From Oscillospiraceae bacterium (GTDB lineage: Bacteria > Bacillota > Clostridia > Oscillospirales > Oscillospiraceae), in the NCBI GenBank assembly GCA_009776905.1, contig WRMX01000091.1, positions 4,497 to 12,830 of the forward strand: 8,334 nt of DNA, given 5' to 3'. Positions 1-6,380 of the stretch are shown here, one piece after another (the first letter of the stretch is position 1; every line of letters begins with the position of its first letter). The translations under genes and the position numbers were made by a program. The notes beneath the pieces are model-generated. The model made no database searches. It worked only from the letters and a program-made list of their open reading frames with translations, and was not told where the DNA came from.

Positions 1-55
1 TCTGATTGACGGAATCTGTCGGGTTGATTCGAGTTTTCGGATGGGGGGCATTAAA

Positions 56-2734
56 ATGCCGGATGAACGCATGTCTTTGAATTTGTCTGATAATGCGGCT
101 TTGACCAAGCTTAAGGCCGTAATCGCAAATTTCGCGGGCGTAATATGGAGCGTTGATCGCGATAATAACATCACGTTGTTCGATGGGTTGTACCTCAAGG
201 AGATCGGCGTCACTCCCGATTTTATCGAGGGGAAGAACCTGGACGTTGCCAAGAAAAAGAGCCGGCATCTGGACATTATAGAAAATGTTGACAAAACATT
301 TCAAGAGGGCCCTCAGGACTGGATCGCCGATATCGACGGCAAAAAGTTCAGGACGCGGACTTCGCTCATTCGTGATGACAATGGCGAGGTCAGCGGCGTC
401 GTCGGCAGCACGGAGGATGTCACCGAGATAATTATGCTCCAAAGGGAGCTTGAGGATACCCTCGAAAAGGCTGCGGTCGCCATTTCCGATCTGGAATTGG
501 CGCAGCATACCGTGTCCGCGATGTTCGAGTCGAACCCGCATATCAACATCCTTTTTGATTCATCTTTCAAGGTTGTGGATTGCAATCCTGCCGCGTGCGT
601 GTTTCTGGGATTTGATTCAAAGGAAGCGCTGGTAGAGGGTTTTATCGAAAGGGTCGTGAGAAGCATCCCGGAAGTCCAATCTGAAGGGCGGATTTCCGTG
701 CCGCTGCCGGAGAGGCTTATGACGGCGGCAAAGGAGGGCGAATGCAAGTTTGAGACGGAGCTGCATATCAACGGCGGCATCAGAATTTTGGATGTCGAGT
801 TTCGGAGGATTCCATATGCGAACACATTTGCCATTGTCGGATATATAGCCGACTTGACGGAAATCCACGAGCGCGAGCGCGAATTGATCAGGCGCGACAA
901 GCAGTTGAGCGAGGCCGTCGAGGAAGCGCGGGCCGCGAACCAGGCGAAGAGCGCGTTTTTGAGCACTATGAGCCACGAGATTCGCACGCCGATGAACGCT
1001 ATTCTCGGCATTACGGAGATCGAGCTGCAAAACGAGGCGCATAGCCGCGAGACGAAGGAAGCGTTCAGCAAGATTTATTCTTCCGGGGACGTGTTGCTCG
1101 GCATTATAAACGATATTCTCGACCTGTCGAAAATTGAGGCGGGGAAGCTGGAGCTCGTCATTGACAAGTATGAAATCGCGAGCATGATCAGCGATACCGC
1201 GCAGCTCAACATGATGCGCATTGGCAGCAAGCCTATCGAGTTTGAGCTGGAGGTCGATGAGGAGTCGCCAAGGACGCTTATGGGCGACGAGCTGCGGATC
1301 AAGCAGATTTTGAACAATATCCTTTCCAATGCTTTCAAATACACGCTTTCCGGGACTGTCAAGCTGACGATCAATACCGAATACGGCCCGGGCGCGGGCG
1401 ACATGGTGAATTTGGTGGTCAGCGTGAGCGACACCGGGCAGGGGATGACCAAGGAGCAATTGGAGAAGCTCTTTGATGAATATTCACGGTTTAATGTGGA
1501 GGCGAACCGCTCGACGGAGGGGACCGGCCTCGGGATGAGCATTACGCGGAATCTGATCAGCCTGATGGATGGCGAAATCATGGCGGAGAGCGAGCCGGGA
1601 GTGGGCACTGTTTTCACGGTGAAGATCCCTCAGAAGCGGGTCGGGACGGCCATGCTGGGCAAGGAGATCGTCGAAAACCTGCGGCAGTTCCGCGGGAGCG
1701 GCAAGGCACAGATGCGCAGGGCGCAGATTTCACGCGAGCCGATGCCATATGGCAGCGTTTTAATCGTGGACGACGTCGAAACGAATATTTATGTCGCGAA
1801 AGGCCTTTTGTCGCCGTATAAGTTGGAAATCGATTCTGCGGAGAGCGGATATGAGGCGATTGAAAAGGTTAAAAACGGCAAAACTTACGATATAATCTTT
1901 ATGGACCACATGATGCCGAAGATGGATGGCATCGAGGCGACGAAGATCATCAGGGGGATGGACTATGCTCTTCCGATCGTCGCCTTGACGGCGAACGCTG
2001 TCGCGGGGCAGGCGGATATCTTCCTCGGGAATGGCTTTGATGATTTTATATCAAAACCGATCGATGTGAGGCAGTTGAACACCGTGCTCAACAAGCTGAT
2101 TCGCGACAAGCAGCCGCCGGAGGTCATTGAGGCGGCGAGGCGCGGGGCCGGAGGCGATGCGGATTCGTCGGCGGGGGGCGCGGGGAAGCCGGTGGTCGAT
2201 CGCAAGTTCGCGGAGGCGTTCGTGCGCGATGCGTCGAAGTCGCTCACGGTTTTGGATGCGCTTTTTGAAAAGGGCAGCTTAGTTGATGAAAACGACATAA
2301 GGACGTATGTGATCCATGTGCATGGTATGAAGAGCGCGCTTGCGAATATCGGTGAGATGGAGCTGTCTGCTGTGGCTTTGAAGCTGGAGGCTTCCGCGCG
2401 CGACGGCGCGTCGGGCATTATGGTTGAAGAAACGGCGGCGTTTCTCGAGTCTTTGCGTCTTGTCGTTGATATGTTGATGCCGGATTCTGAGGTCGCGGGC
2501 GCCGCGGCTGCCGGCATTGCCGAGGATTTGCCGCTTTTCAGGCAGAAGCTGGCGGAAATCGTCGCTGCGTGTGAGGAATATGATGAGAGTTCTGCAGAAG
2601 AGGCTTTGGGCGCTTTGAGCGACAAGGTTTGGTCGCAGGCGCAGAAGGCGGTTTTGGATGTTATTTCGGAGCATTTGTTGCATAGCGATTTTGATGAGAT
2701 CGTTGCGGCGGCGAATGCGTATCTGGAGGCGTGA
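56..2734 (+). CDS. Soluble tripartite hybrid histidine kinase (PAS-PAS-HisKA-HATPase-REC-Hpt)
   Basis: Cytoplasmic sensor kinase with a built-in phosphorelay; no transmembrane segment or signal peptide is visible. From ATG 56 (892 aa): PAS domains at about 15-125 and 150-270, a short coiled coil at about 270-300, HisKA with phospho-accepting His307 in SHEIRTPMNA, and HATPase_c with N box (LNNILSNAFKY), G1 (SDTGQGM) and G2 (GTGLGMSI). A receiver follows, with acidic VDD, Asp617 in MDHMMP, ALTANA and the conserved Lys in SKPID. A Gly/Ala linker leads to an Hpt domain with His756 in HGMKSALANIG. The last 65 residues form the helical tail often seen after Hpt in kinases of anaerobes. The phosphate path His-Asp-His is inferred; the final acceptor is not in the window. 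ATG 56 is preferred because GGGGGG lies 7 bases upstream; in-frame ATG 41 has a weaker site. The ligand is unknown. Confidence 0.93.
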   Translation: MPDERMSLNLSDNAALTKLKAVIANFAGVIWSVDRDNNITLFDGLYLKEIGVTPDFIEGKNLDVAKKKSRHLDIIENVDKTFQEGPQDWIADIDGKKFRTRTSLIRDDNGEVSGVVGSTEDVTEIIMLQRELEDTLEKAAVAISDLELAQHTVSAMFESNPHINILFDSSFKVVDCNPAACVFLGFDSKEALVEGFIERVVRSIPEVQSEGRISVPLPERLMTAAKEGECKFETELHINGGIRILDVEFRRIPYANTFAIVGYIADLTEIHERERELIRRDKQLSEAVEEARAANQAKSAFLSTMSHEIRTPMNAILGITEIELQNEAHSRETKEAFSKIYSSGDVLLGIINDILDLSKIEAGKLELVIDKYEIASMISDTAQLNMMRIGSKPIEFELEVDEESPRTLMGDELRIKQILNNILSNAFKYTLSGTVKLTINTEYGPGAGDMVNLVVSVSDTGQGMTKEQLEKLFDEYSRFNVEANRSTEGTGLGMSITRNLISLMDGEIMAESEPGVGTVFTVKIPQKRVGTAMLGKEIVENLRQFRGSGKAQMRRAQISREPMPYGSVLIVDDVETNIYVAKGLLSPYKLEIDSAESGYEAIEKVKNGKTYDIIFMDHMMPKMDGIEATKIIRGMDYALPIVALTANAVAGQADIFLGNGFDDFISKPIDVRQLNTVLNKLIRDKQPPEVIEAARRGAGGDADSSAGGAGKPVVDRKFAEAFVRDASKSLTVLDALFEKGSLVDENDIRTYVIHVHGMKSALANIGEMELSAVALKLEASARDGASGIMVEETAAFLESLRLVVDMLMPDSEVAGAAAAGIAEDLPLFRQKLAEIVAACEEYDESSAEEALGALSDKVWSQAQKAVLDVISEHLLHSDFDEIVAAANAYLEA

Positions 2735-2735
2735 G

Positions 2736-2826
2736 TTCGGCGGCTTTGCGTTGACGGGGTTTCGGCGGCTTTGCGGCGACGGGAGGCTCTGCGGCTTTGC
2801 GGCGGCGGGGGGCTCTGCGGCTGGGG
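2736..2826 (+). repeat. Degenerate 25-26 bp tandem repeat between kinase and murI
   Basis: The gap after the kinase stop is almost filled by about four imperfect units carrying CGGCTTTGCG (2741, 2766 and 2792) and a shortened CGGCT at 2818, so the spacing is 25, 26 and 26 bases. Each of the first three units ends in a G-rich run such as GACGGGG or GGCGGGG. It has no plausible start with a ribosome site, so I read it as non-coding. No clear promoter or terminator is seen here, so murI may be read through from the kinase gene. Confidence 0.7.
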
Positions 2827-2846
2827 CAATAACGGTTGAAAGGGTT

Positions 2847-2859
2847 AGGGCAGGCGATG
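2847..2859 (+). promoter_or_regulatory. Ribosome binding site and start of murI
   Basis: AGGG at 2847-2850 lies six bases before ATG 2857. This favours ATG 2857 over the upstream in-frame TTG at 2836. The resulting protein begins MDARPIGVFDSGLGG, which matches the usual N-terminus of glutamate racemases. Confidence 0.6.
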
Positions 2860-3900
2860 GATGCTCGGCCGATAGGGGTCTTTGATTCCGGATTGGGCGG
2901 CCTTACGACAGTAAAAAAGCTCATTGAATTATTGCCCGAAGAAGATATCATCTATCTTGGCGATACGGGCAGGGTGCCATATGGCTCGCGTTCGCGGGAT
3001 ACTATTATAAGATATGCCAGCCAGGATGCTGAGTTCCTTGCGGGATTTGACATTAAGGCGATGGTGGTCGCTTGCAACACAGCGAGCTCGGCGGCGCTTG
3101 ACCATTTGGTCGGTGCTTTTGACATGCCGGTTTATGAGGCGATCAACCCGCCTGCCGCTGCTGCCGTGAGGCTTACGAGGAATGGGCGGATCGGTGTGAT
3201 AGGGACTGCCGCGACCGTGCGCAGCGGGGCGTATGAGGCGGCGATCAGGGCTGCAGGCGCCGGTGGCGGAGCGTCGGGCGCGGGTGGCGGTGCTGCTGAT
3301 GGTGCTGGTGGCGCGGCGGGCGCGGGTGGCGGCGCTGCTGGTGGTGCGGGAGCGGCGGGCGCGGCGGGCGAGGGAGCGTCGGGCGCTGCTTATGGTGCGG
3401 GCGCGGGAGCGTCGGGCGGCATGGGCGAGATTGAAGTGTTTTCGGTGGCTTGCCCATTATTTGTTCCATTAGTGGAAAACGGCAGGACGGACGCCGGCGA
3501 CGTCGCAGTATCGGCGATTGCGGGAGATTACCTCCGAGAGCTCATTGCTGCGGATATCGACACGTTGATATTGGGCTGCACGCATTATCCGCTTTTGCGC
3601 GGTGTTATTTCAGAAATATTGGGTCCGGGAGTCACGTTGGTGGATTCGGGAGCCGAGACGGCGAGAGTTGTCGCCGATGATTTGCGTAAGAACGGTTTAG
3701 CGGCAAGTAGGGCGGCTGATGGTAGTGAGATGGATGCCGGCGGAAGGTCGGATGTTGATGGCTGGTCGGACGCCTCCGGCGGCAGAGCAGGCACGGTCAG
3801 ATTTTTTGTCACGGACGGCATCGAGAATTTTTCGGAATTAGCGTCGCGTTTTTTGGAATCGGATGTTAATGGCATGGTCGAACAGATTTATCTCGAGTGA
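2857..3900 (+). CDS. murI: Glutamate racemase with two low-complexity inserts
   Basis: Converts L-glutamate to D-glutamate for peptidoglycan precursor synthesis in the cytoplasm. The protein has 347 residues from ATG 2857. Family motifs are all present: FDSGLGG at 9-15, LGDTGRVPYGSRS, first catalytic Cys73 in VVACNTASS, ACPLFVPLVENG, and second catalytic Cys241 in LGCTHYPLL, followed by VDSGAETAR. The enzyme normally has about 260-275 residues. The excess is explained by a Gly/Ala-rich insert at residues 134-190 and a Ser/Asp/Gly-rich insert at about 284-311; removing both leaves about 263 residues. The first insert falls just before the conserved IEVFSVACPLF strand, the second before the FFVTD strand near the C-terminus, so both probably sit in surface loops. 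With both Cys and the frame intact, I infer an active enzyme. Confidence 0.95.
   Translation: MDARPIGVFDSGLGGLTTVKKLIELLPEEDIIYLGDTGRVPYGSRSRDTIIRYASQDAEFLAGFDIKAMVVACNTASSAALDHLVGAFDMPVYEAINPPAAAAVRLTRNGRIGVIGTAATVRSGAYEAAIRAAGAGGGASGAGGGAADGAGGAAGAGGGAAGGAGAAGAAGEGASGAAYGAGAGASGGMGEIEVFSVACPLFVPLVENGRTDAGDVAVSAIAGDYLRELIAADIDTLILGCTHYPLLRGVISEILGPGVTLVDSGAETARVVADDLRKNGLAASRAADGSEMDAGGRSDVDGWSDASGGRAGTVRFFVTDGIENFSELASRFLESDVNGMVEQIYLE
3250..3420 (+). repeat. In-frame GC-rich low-complexity insert in murI
   Basis: Nearly every codon here is GGN or GCN, giving 57 residues of Gly and Ala with rare Ser, Asp, Glu and Tyr. Internal DNA repeats are visible. GGCGCGGGTGGCGG occurs at 3277 and 3319, 42 bases apart. 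GGAGCGTCGGGCG occurs at 3268, 3373 and 3406, 105 and 33 bases apart. All spacings are multiples of three, so unit gain or loss would keep the frame. Ordinary MurI proteins have only a short turn here. Confidence 0.85.
3706..3789 (+). repeat. Second low-complexity insert in murI
   Basis: Codons for about residues 284-311 encode a polar Ser/Asp/Gly/Ala-rich stretch between KNGLAA and TVRFFVTDG. MurI relatives usually have only a few residues here. GGTCGGA occurs at 3746 and 3764, an 18-base in-frame spacing, which suggests an older, decayed duplication. Boundaries are estimated from memory of the family. Confidence 0.55.
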
Positions 3901-3902
3901 GG

Positions 3903-4046
3903 GTATTTACACTCGCGCGATGCGACGCTCGCTTTGTCCGACAATAAATGGTATTTGCGCGAGCGCGACGCGACACTCGCTTTGTCCGACAATAAATAAT
4001 ATTTGCGCGGGCGCGACGCGACGCTCGCTTCGTTCAACAATAAAAT
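3903..4046 (+). repeat. Three tandem copies of a 48-bp repeat
   Basis: Units at 3903-3950, 3951-3998 and 3999-4046 align without gaps. Units 1 and 2 match at 41 of 48 positions and units 2 and 3 at 40 of 48. Each begins (G/A)TATTT, has a GC-rich middle (GCGACGCGAC) and a CTCGCTT segment, and ends in ACAATAAA. The array starts two bases after the murI stop codon and fills the gap to the next gene. The period is a multiple of three and no stop interrupts several frames, giving 16-residue repeats in shadow ORFs, but I see no convincing gene in it. There are no spacers, so it is not CRISPR. Confidence 0.9.
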
Positions 4047-4062
4047 GGAGAATTATTATAAT

Positions 4063-4482
4063 ATGAAAAAGGCTTTGATTTCTATAAAGGGCTCTCCTGC
4101 CGTGAGCAACGGCGAAGAGGAGGGTTATGAGCTGATGACCGATGGCGAATATGGCTTGGAGGATGGCGTTTCGTCCTTCAGTTATATGGAAAGCGATATG
4201 ACGGGCACAAACGGATTGCTGACTATTTTTGATGTGGAGCAGGATCGCGTTGTTTTGCATCGCGGTGTCGAATCTGACGCTGTGATGATTTTTGACGAAG
4301 AGGAGAAGCATCATTTTCTTTATGATACGCCGTATGGTTCTGTCACTATGGGTATTGTCACGCACAGCATTGTGAAGAATATGCGCGATGATGGGGGTTG
4401 CTTGGAGATCCGGTATGATTTGGAAGTGGATAATGTTGCTGTGAGCCATAATCTTTTTCAGATTTGCATCAGGACACAGTAG
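4063..4482 (+). CDS. DUF1934 (YwiB-type) beta-barrel protein
   Basis: Small, soluble, acidic protein of 139 residues with no signal peptide or membrane segment. It is recognised as the DUF1934 family, whose members form a lipocalin-like beta barrel of unproven function. Visible family traits are the N-terminal KKALISIKG strand, the YELMTDGEY segment, the SYMESDMTG strand, and the late YDTPYGSVTMGIVTHSI segment, followed by the closing strand LEIRYDLEVDNVAVSHN. ATG 4063 is chosen because GGAG lies at 4047-4050 and the family starts here; the longer in-frame version would translate the 48-bp repeat. It lies directly before argS, as ywiB does in Bacillus subtilis, so co-transcription with argS is likely. 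The link to arginyl-tRNA synthesis is not understood. Confidence 0.85.
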   Translation: MKKALISIKGSPAVSNGEEEGYELMTDGEYGLEDGVSSFSYMESDMTGTNGLLTIFDVEQDRVVLHRGVESDAVMIFDEEEKHHFLYDTPYGSVTMGIVTHSIVKNMRDDGGCLEIRYDLEVDNVAVSHNLFQICIRTQ

Positions 4483-4561
4483 CTGCATGACGGTTTGCGG
4501 GCGGGGAGGATTCGCTACACCTGTTCACGCCCTTGCGTCCACCTCACCGGATGTGAATTGT

Positions 4562-4584
4562 GGAAAGATTCTTCGCTGCGCTCA
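4562..4584 (+). repeat. 23-bp dispersed repeat, copy upstream of argS
   Basis: Begins GGAAAGATTCTTCGC and ends TGCGCTCA. It is identical over 23 bases to 6343-6365 on the other side of argS, in the same orientation. Downstream of the identity the right arm (AATATAAC instead of GAATGAC) has diverged, so the hairpin seen in the other copy is lost. The rest of the 123-base gap (4483-4605) shows no convincing promoter, terminator, tRNA or small gene. Confidence 0.75.
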
Positions 4585-4595
4585 ATATAACAATC

Positions 4596-4608
4596 GAGGA
4601 AGGGATTG
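4596..4608 (+). promoter_or_regulatory. Ribosome binding site deciding the TTG start of argS
   Basis: GAGG at 4596-4599 within GAGGAAGGG lies six bases before TTG 4606. The next in-frame TTG at 4624 is too far from it. No ATG occurs before the conserved N-terminal helix, so argS very probably starts with TTG. Confidence 0.6.
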
Positions 4609-6306
4609 ACAGTTATTTTTTTATTGATCGATAGTGCGAAAAAGCAAATTGACAAGCTTATATCGGATGCGTGCGAGAAAGCCCGAGCGGCAGGTGCTCT
4701 GCCGGACGGGCCGTCTCTTACCGGAGGGGTCGAAGCGACGCGAGAGGCGTCGCATGGTGATTATGCGGCTACGCATGCTATGTCCGCCGCGAAAGCCATG
4801 AAGATGGCGCCTGCCAAAATCGCCGAAGCTTTAGGCGGGTGCATCGATCTTGACGGGAGCTACTTTAAGTCGTTTTCCATCGCCGGGCCGGGGTTCATAA
4901 ATTTCGTCCTTTCCGACAAATGGTATGGAGAGGTTTTATCCGCCGTGGAGGCGATGGGGGACGATTACGGCTTTGTCGATGTCGGCAACGGGAAGCGCGT
5001 CATGGTGGAGTTCGTTTCCGCCAATCCGACGGGGCCGATGACGATCGGCAATGCGCGGGGAGGCGTCCTTGGCGACACGCTCGCTTCTGTTTTGCAGAAG
5101 GCGGGGTATGATGTCTGGCGGGAGTTTTATGTTAATGATTCGGGCAACCAGGTTGAACTTTTTGGTAAGTCGCTGGATGCGCGATACATGCAACTGTGCG
5201 TTGGCGAGGAGAATTACGAGTTTCCGGAGGATGGATACCACGGCGACGATATAAAGGAGCTGGCGGCCTCGCTTTTTGAGGCTGAGGGGGATAAGTTTGC
5301 CGGAATGTCGCCCGAGGAGCGTGCGGAGGCTTTCACGGCGTATGCGCTTCCGAGAAATATTGCATTGATGCGGGAGCATCTTGAAAGATATCGAATCCGA
5401 TTTGACCAATGGTTTCTCGAGAGCAGTTTATATGAGGGCGGGTATGTGGCGAAAACCGTGGAGCTGCTTGAAGCAAATGGGTTGACATATGAAAAAGATG
5501 GCGCGCTTTGGCTGAAAAATATCGATTTGGGCGCGGACAAGGACGAGGTTTTGCTTCGCGCGAATGGGTTTTATACGTATTATGCGGTGGATATCGCGTA
5601 TCATATCAACAAGATGGAACGCGGATTTGATAAAGTGGTCGATATTTGGGGCGCGGACCATCATGGCCACGCTATCAGGATGGAGGCGACGTTTTCGGCG
5701 CCTATGCTGGGGGGGCGCGACAAGCTCGATTTTCTTGTATATCAGATGGTGCGGCTGACGCGGGGCGGGGAGACTGTGAAAGTTTCGAAGCGTACGGGCA
5801 AGGCGCTGACGCTCAACGATCTTTTAGATGAGATATCGGTCGATGCTTGCAGATTTTTCTTCAATGCAAAGCCTGACAGCCATCTCGAATTTGATCTTGA
5901 TCTTGCTGTCAGGCAGGATAGCGAAAATCCGGTGTATTATGTCCAATATGCGCATGCGCGTATCTGCAGCCTTGTTGCGATGTTGAAGGCGGAGGGTTTT
6001 GATGTGCCGGAATGCGCGAGGGTCGATGCCGCGTTGTTGTGCCACGAGACGGAGCTGGAGCTGATGAAGCAGGTGGCGGCGCTGCCGGAGGAGATCAGGC
6101 TGGCGGCGCGCGATTATGATCCGTCGAGGATAAATAAGTATTGCGTCGAGCTTGCGGCGCGGTTTCATAGGTTTTACGGCGCGTGCAAGATCAGGGGGGA
6201 GGAGCCGGGTTTGCTCCTTGCTCGGTTGAAGCTGGCGGATTGCGTCCGCGTTGTGATCAGGAATTGTCTTGCGGTCATTGGGGTCAGCGCGCCGGAGAAG
6301 ATGTGA
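4606..6306 (+). CDS. argS: Arginyl-tRNA synthetase
   Basis: Class I synthetase that charges tRNA-Arg with arginine in the cytoplasm. The protein has 566 residues, normal for the family. The N-terminal additional domain (about 1-95) includes SHGDYAATHAM and the FINF strand. The Rossmann catalytic core carries VEFVSANPTGPMTIGNARGG at 134-153. Further core motifs are NDSGNQVELFGKS, TYYAVDIAYH, DIWGADHHGH and the KMSKS-equivalent KVSKRTG at 392-398. The C-terminal DALR anticodon-binding domain starts near YYVQYAHARI at 444. The HIGH tetrapeptide reads TIGN at 146-149. The asparagine is, to my recollection, shared by many clostridial ArgS proteins (MHMGNARGG), but threonine for the first histidine is unusual. 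Everything else looks functional. It probably shares a transcript with the DUF1934 gene and converges with the MFS gene. Confidence 0.97.
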   Translation: MTVIFLLIDSAKKQIDKLISDACEKARAAGALPDGPSLTGGVEATREASHGDYAATHAMSAAKAMKMAPAKIAEALGGCIDLDGSYFKSFSIAGPGFINFVLSDKWYGEVLSAVEAMGDDYGFVDVGNGKRVMVEFVSANPTGPMTIGNARGGVLGDTLASVLQKAGYDVWREFYVNDSGNQVELFGKSLDARYMQLCVGEENYEFPEDGYHGDDIKELAASLFEAEGDKFAGMSPEERAEAFTAYALPRNIALMREHLERYRIRFDQWFLESSLYEGGYVAKTVELLEANGLTYEKDGALWLKNIDLGADKDEVLLRANGFYTYYAVDIAYHINKMERGFDKVVDIWGADHHGHAIRMEATFSAPMLGGRDKLDFLVYQMVRLTRGGETVKVSKRTGKALTLNDLLDEISVDACRFFFNAKPDSHLEFDLDLAVRQDSENPVYYVQYAHARICSLVAMLKAEGFDVPECARVDAALLCHETELELMKQVAALPEEIRLAARDYDPSRINKYCVELAARFHRFYGACKIRGEEPGLLLARLKLADCVRVVIRNCLAVIGVSAPEKM

Positions 6307-6314
6307 CGGGGGGC

Positions 6315-6332
6315 GTGGCGGCAGAATGCCAC
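6315..6332 (+). other. Small hairpin in the argS/MFS convergent gap
   Basis: GTGGC at 6315-6319 pairs with GCCAC at 6328-6332 around an eight-base loop. It lies nine bases after the argS stop. There is no following T run, so it is only a weak candidate for part of a terminator or 3'-end stabilising structure serving the two convergent genes. Confidence 0.3.
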
Positions 6333-6342
6333 CGCTACGAGG

Positions 6343-6373
6343 GGAAAGATTCTTCGCTGCGCTCAGAATGACA
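6343..6373 (+). repeat. 23-bp dispersed repeat with hairpin, copy downstream of argS
   Basis: The first 23 bases are identical to 4562-4584; this copy continues GAATGACA. It contains an inverted repeat, ATTCT at 6349-6353 and AGAAT at 6365-6369, around an 11-base loop. From memory it resembles a short palindromic element (TCATTCTGAGCG...AGAATC) scattered between genes in many bacterial genomes, but I could not check that. It sits between convergent genes and might act in 3'-end formation. Confidence 0.7.
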
Positions 6374-6380
6374 GCGGGGC

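Noticed and set aside
313..2829. Long open frames on the - strand opposite the kinase gene (313-1071, 617-1459, 1963-2829)
   Set aside because: They are shadows of a GC-biased coding strand: no recognisable domains, skewed composition, and the + strand frame is a complete, motif-rich kinase.
2857..3900. murI as a pseudogene because of its odd middle
   Set aside because: The frame is unbroken, both catalytic Cys motifs and all core strands are present, and the inserts fall between them.
3903..4046. Possible CRISPR array
   Set aside because: Units are directly adjacent with no variable spacers and differ from each other throughout.
4057..4062. Perfect TATAAT hexamer directly before ATG 4063
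   Set aside because: It abuts the start codon, has no fitting -35 box, and a ribosome site exists upstream; a chance match in an AT-rich leader.
3863..4488. Open frames on both strands across the 48-bp array with 16-residue repeats (for example 3863-4066 + and 3907-4488 -)
   Set aside because: The period is divisible by three, so repeats appear in any open frame. They overlap murI or DUF1934, lack good ribosome sites, and match no family.
4483..4605. Terminator, promoter or tRNA in the gap before argS
   Set aside because: Inverted repeats there (GGGCG/CGCCC, TTCAC/GTGAA) have long loops over 20 bases and no T run; TTGTGG and TATAAC are 23 bases apart; no cloverleaf can be drawn.
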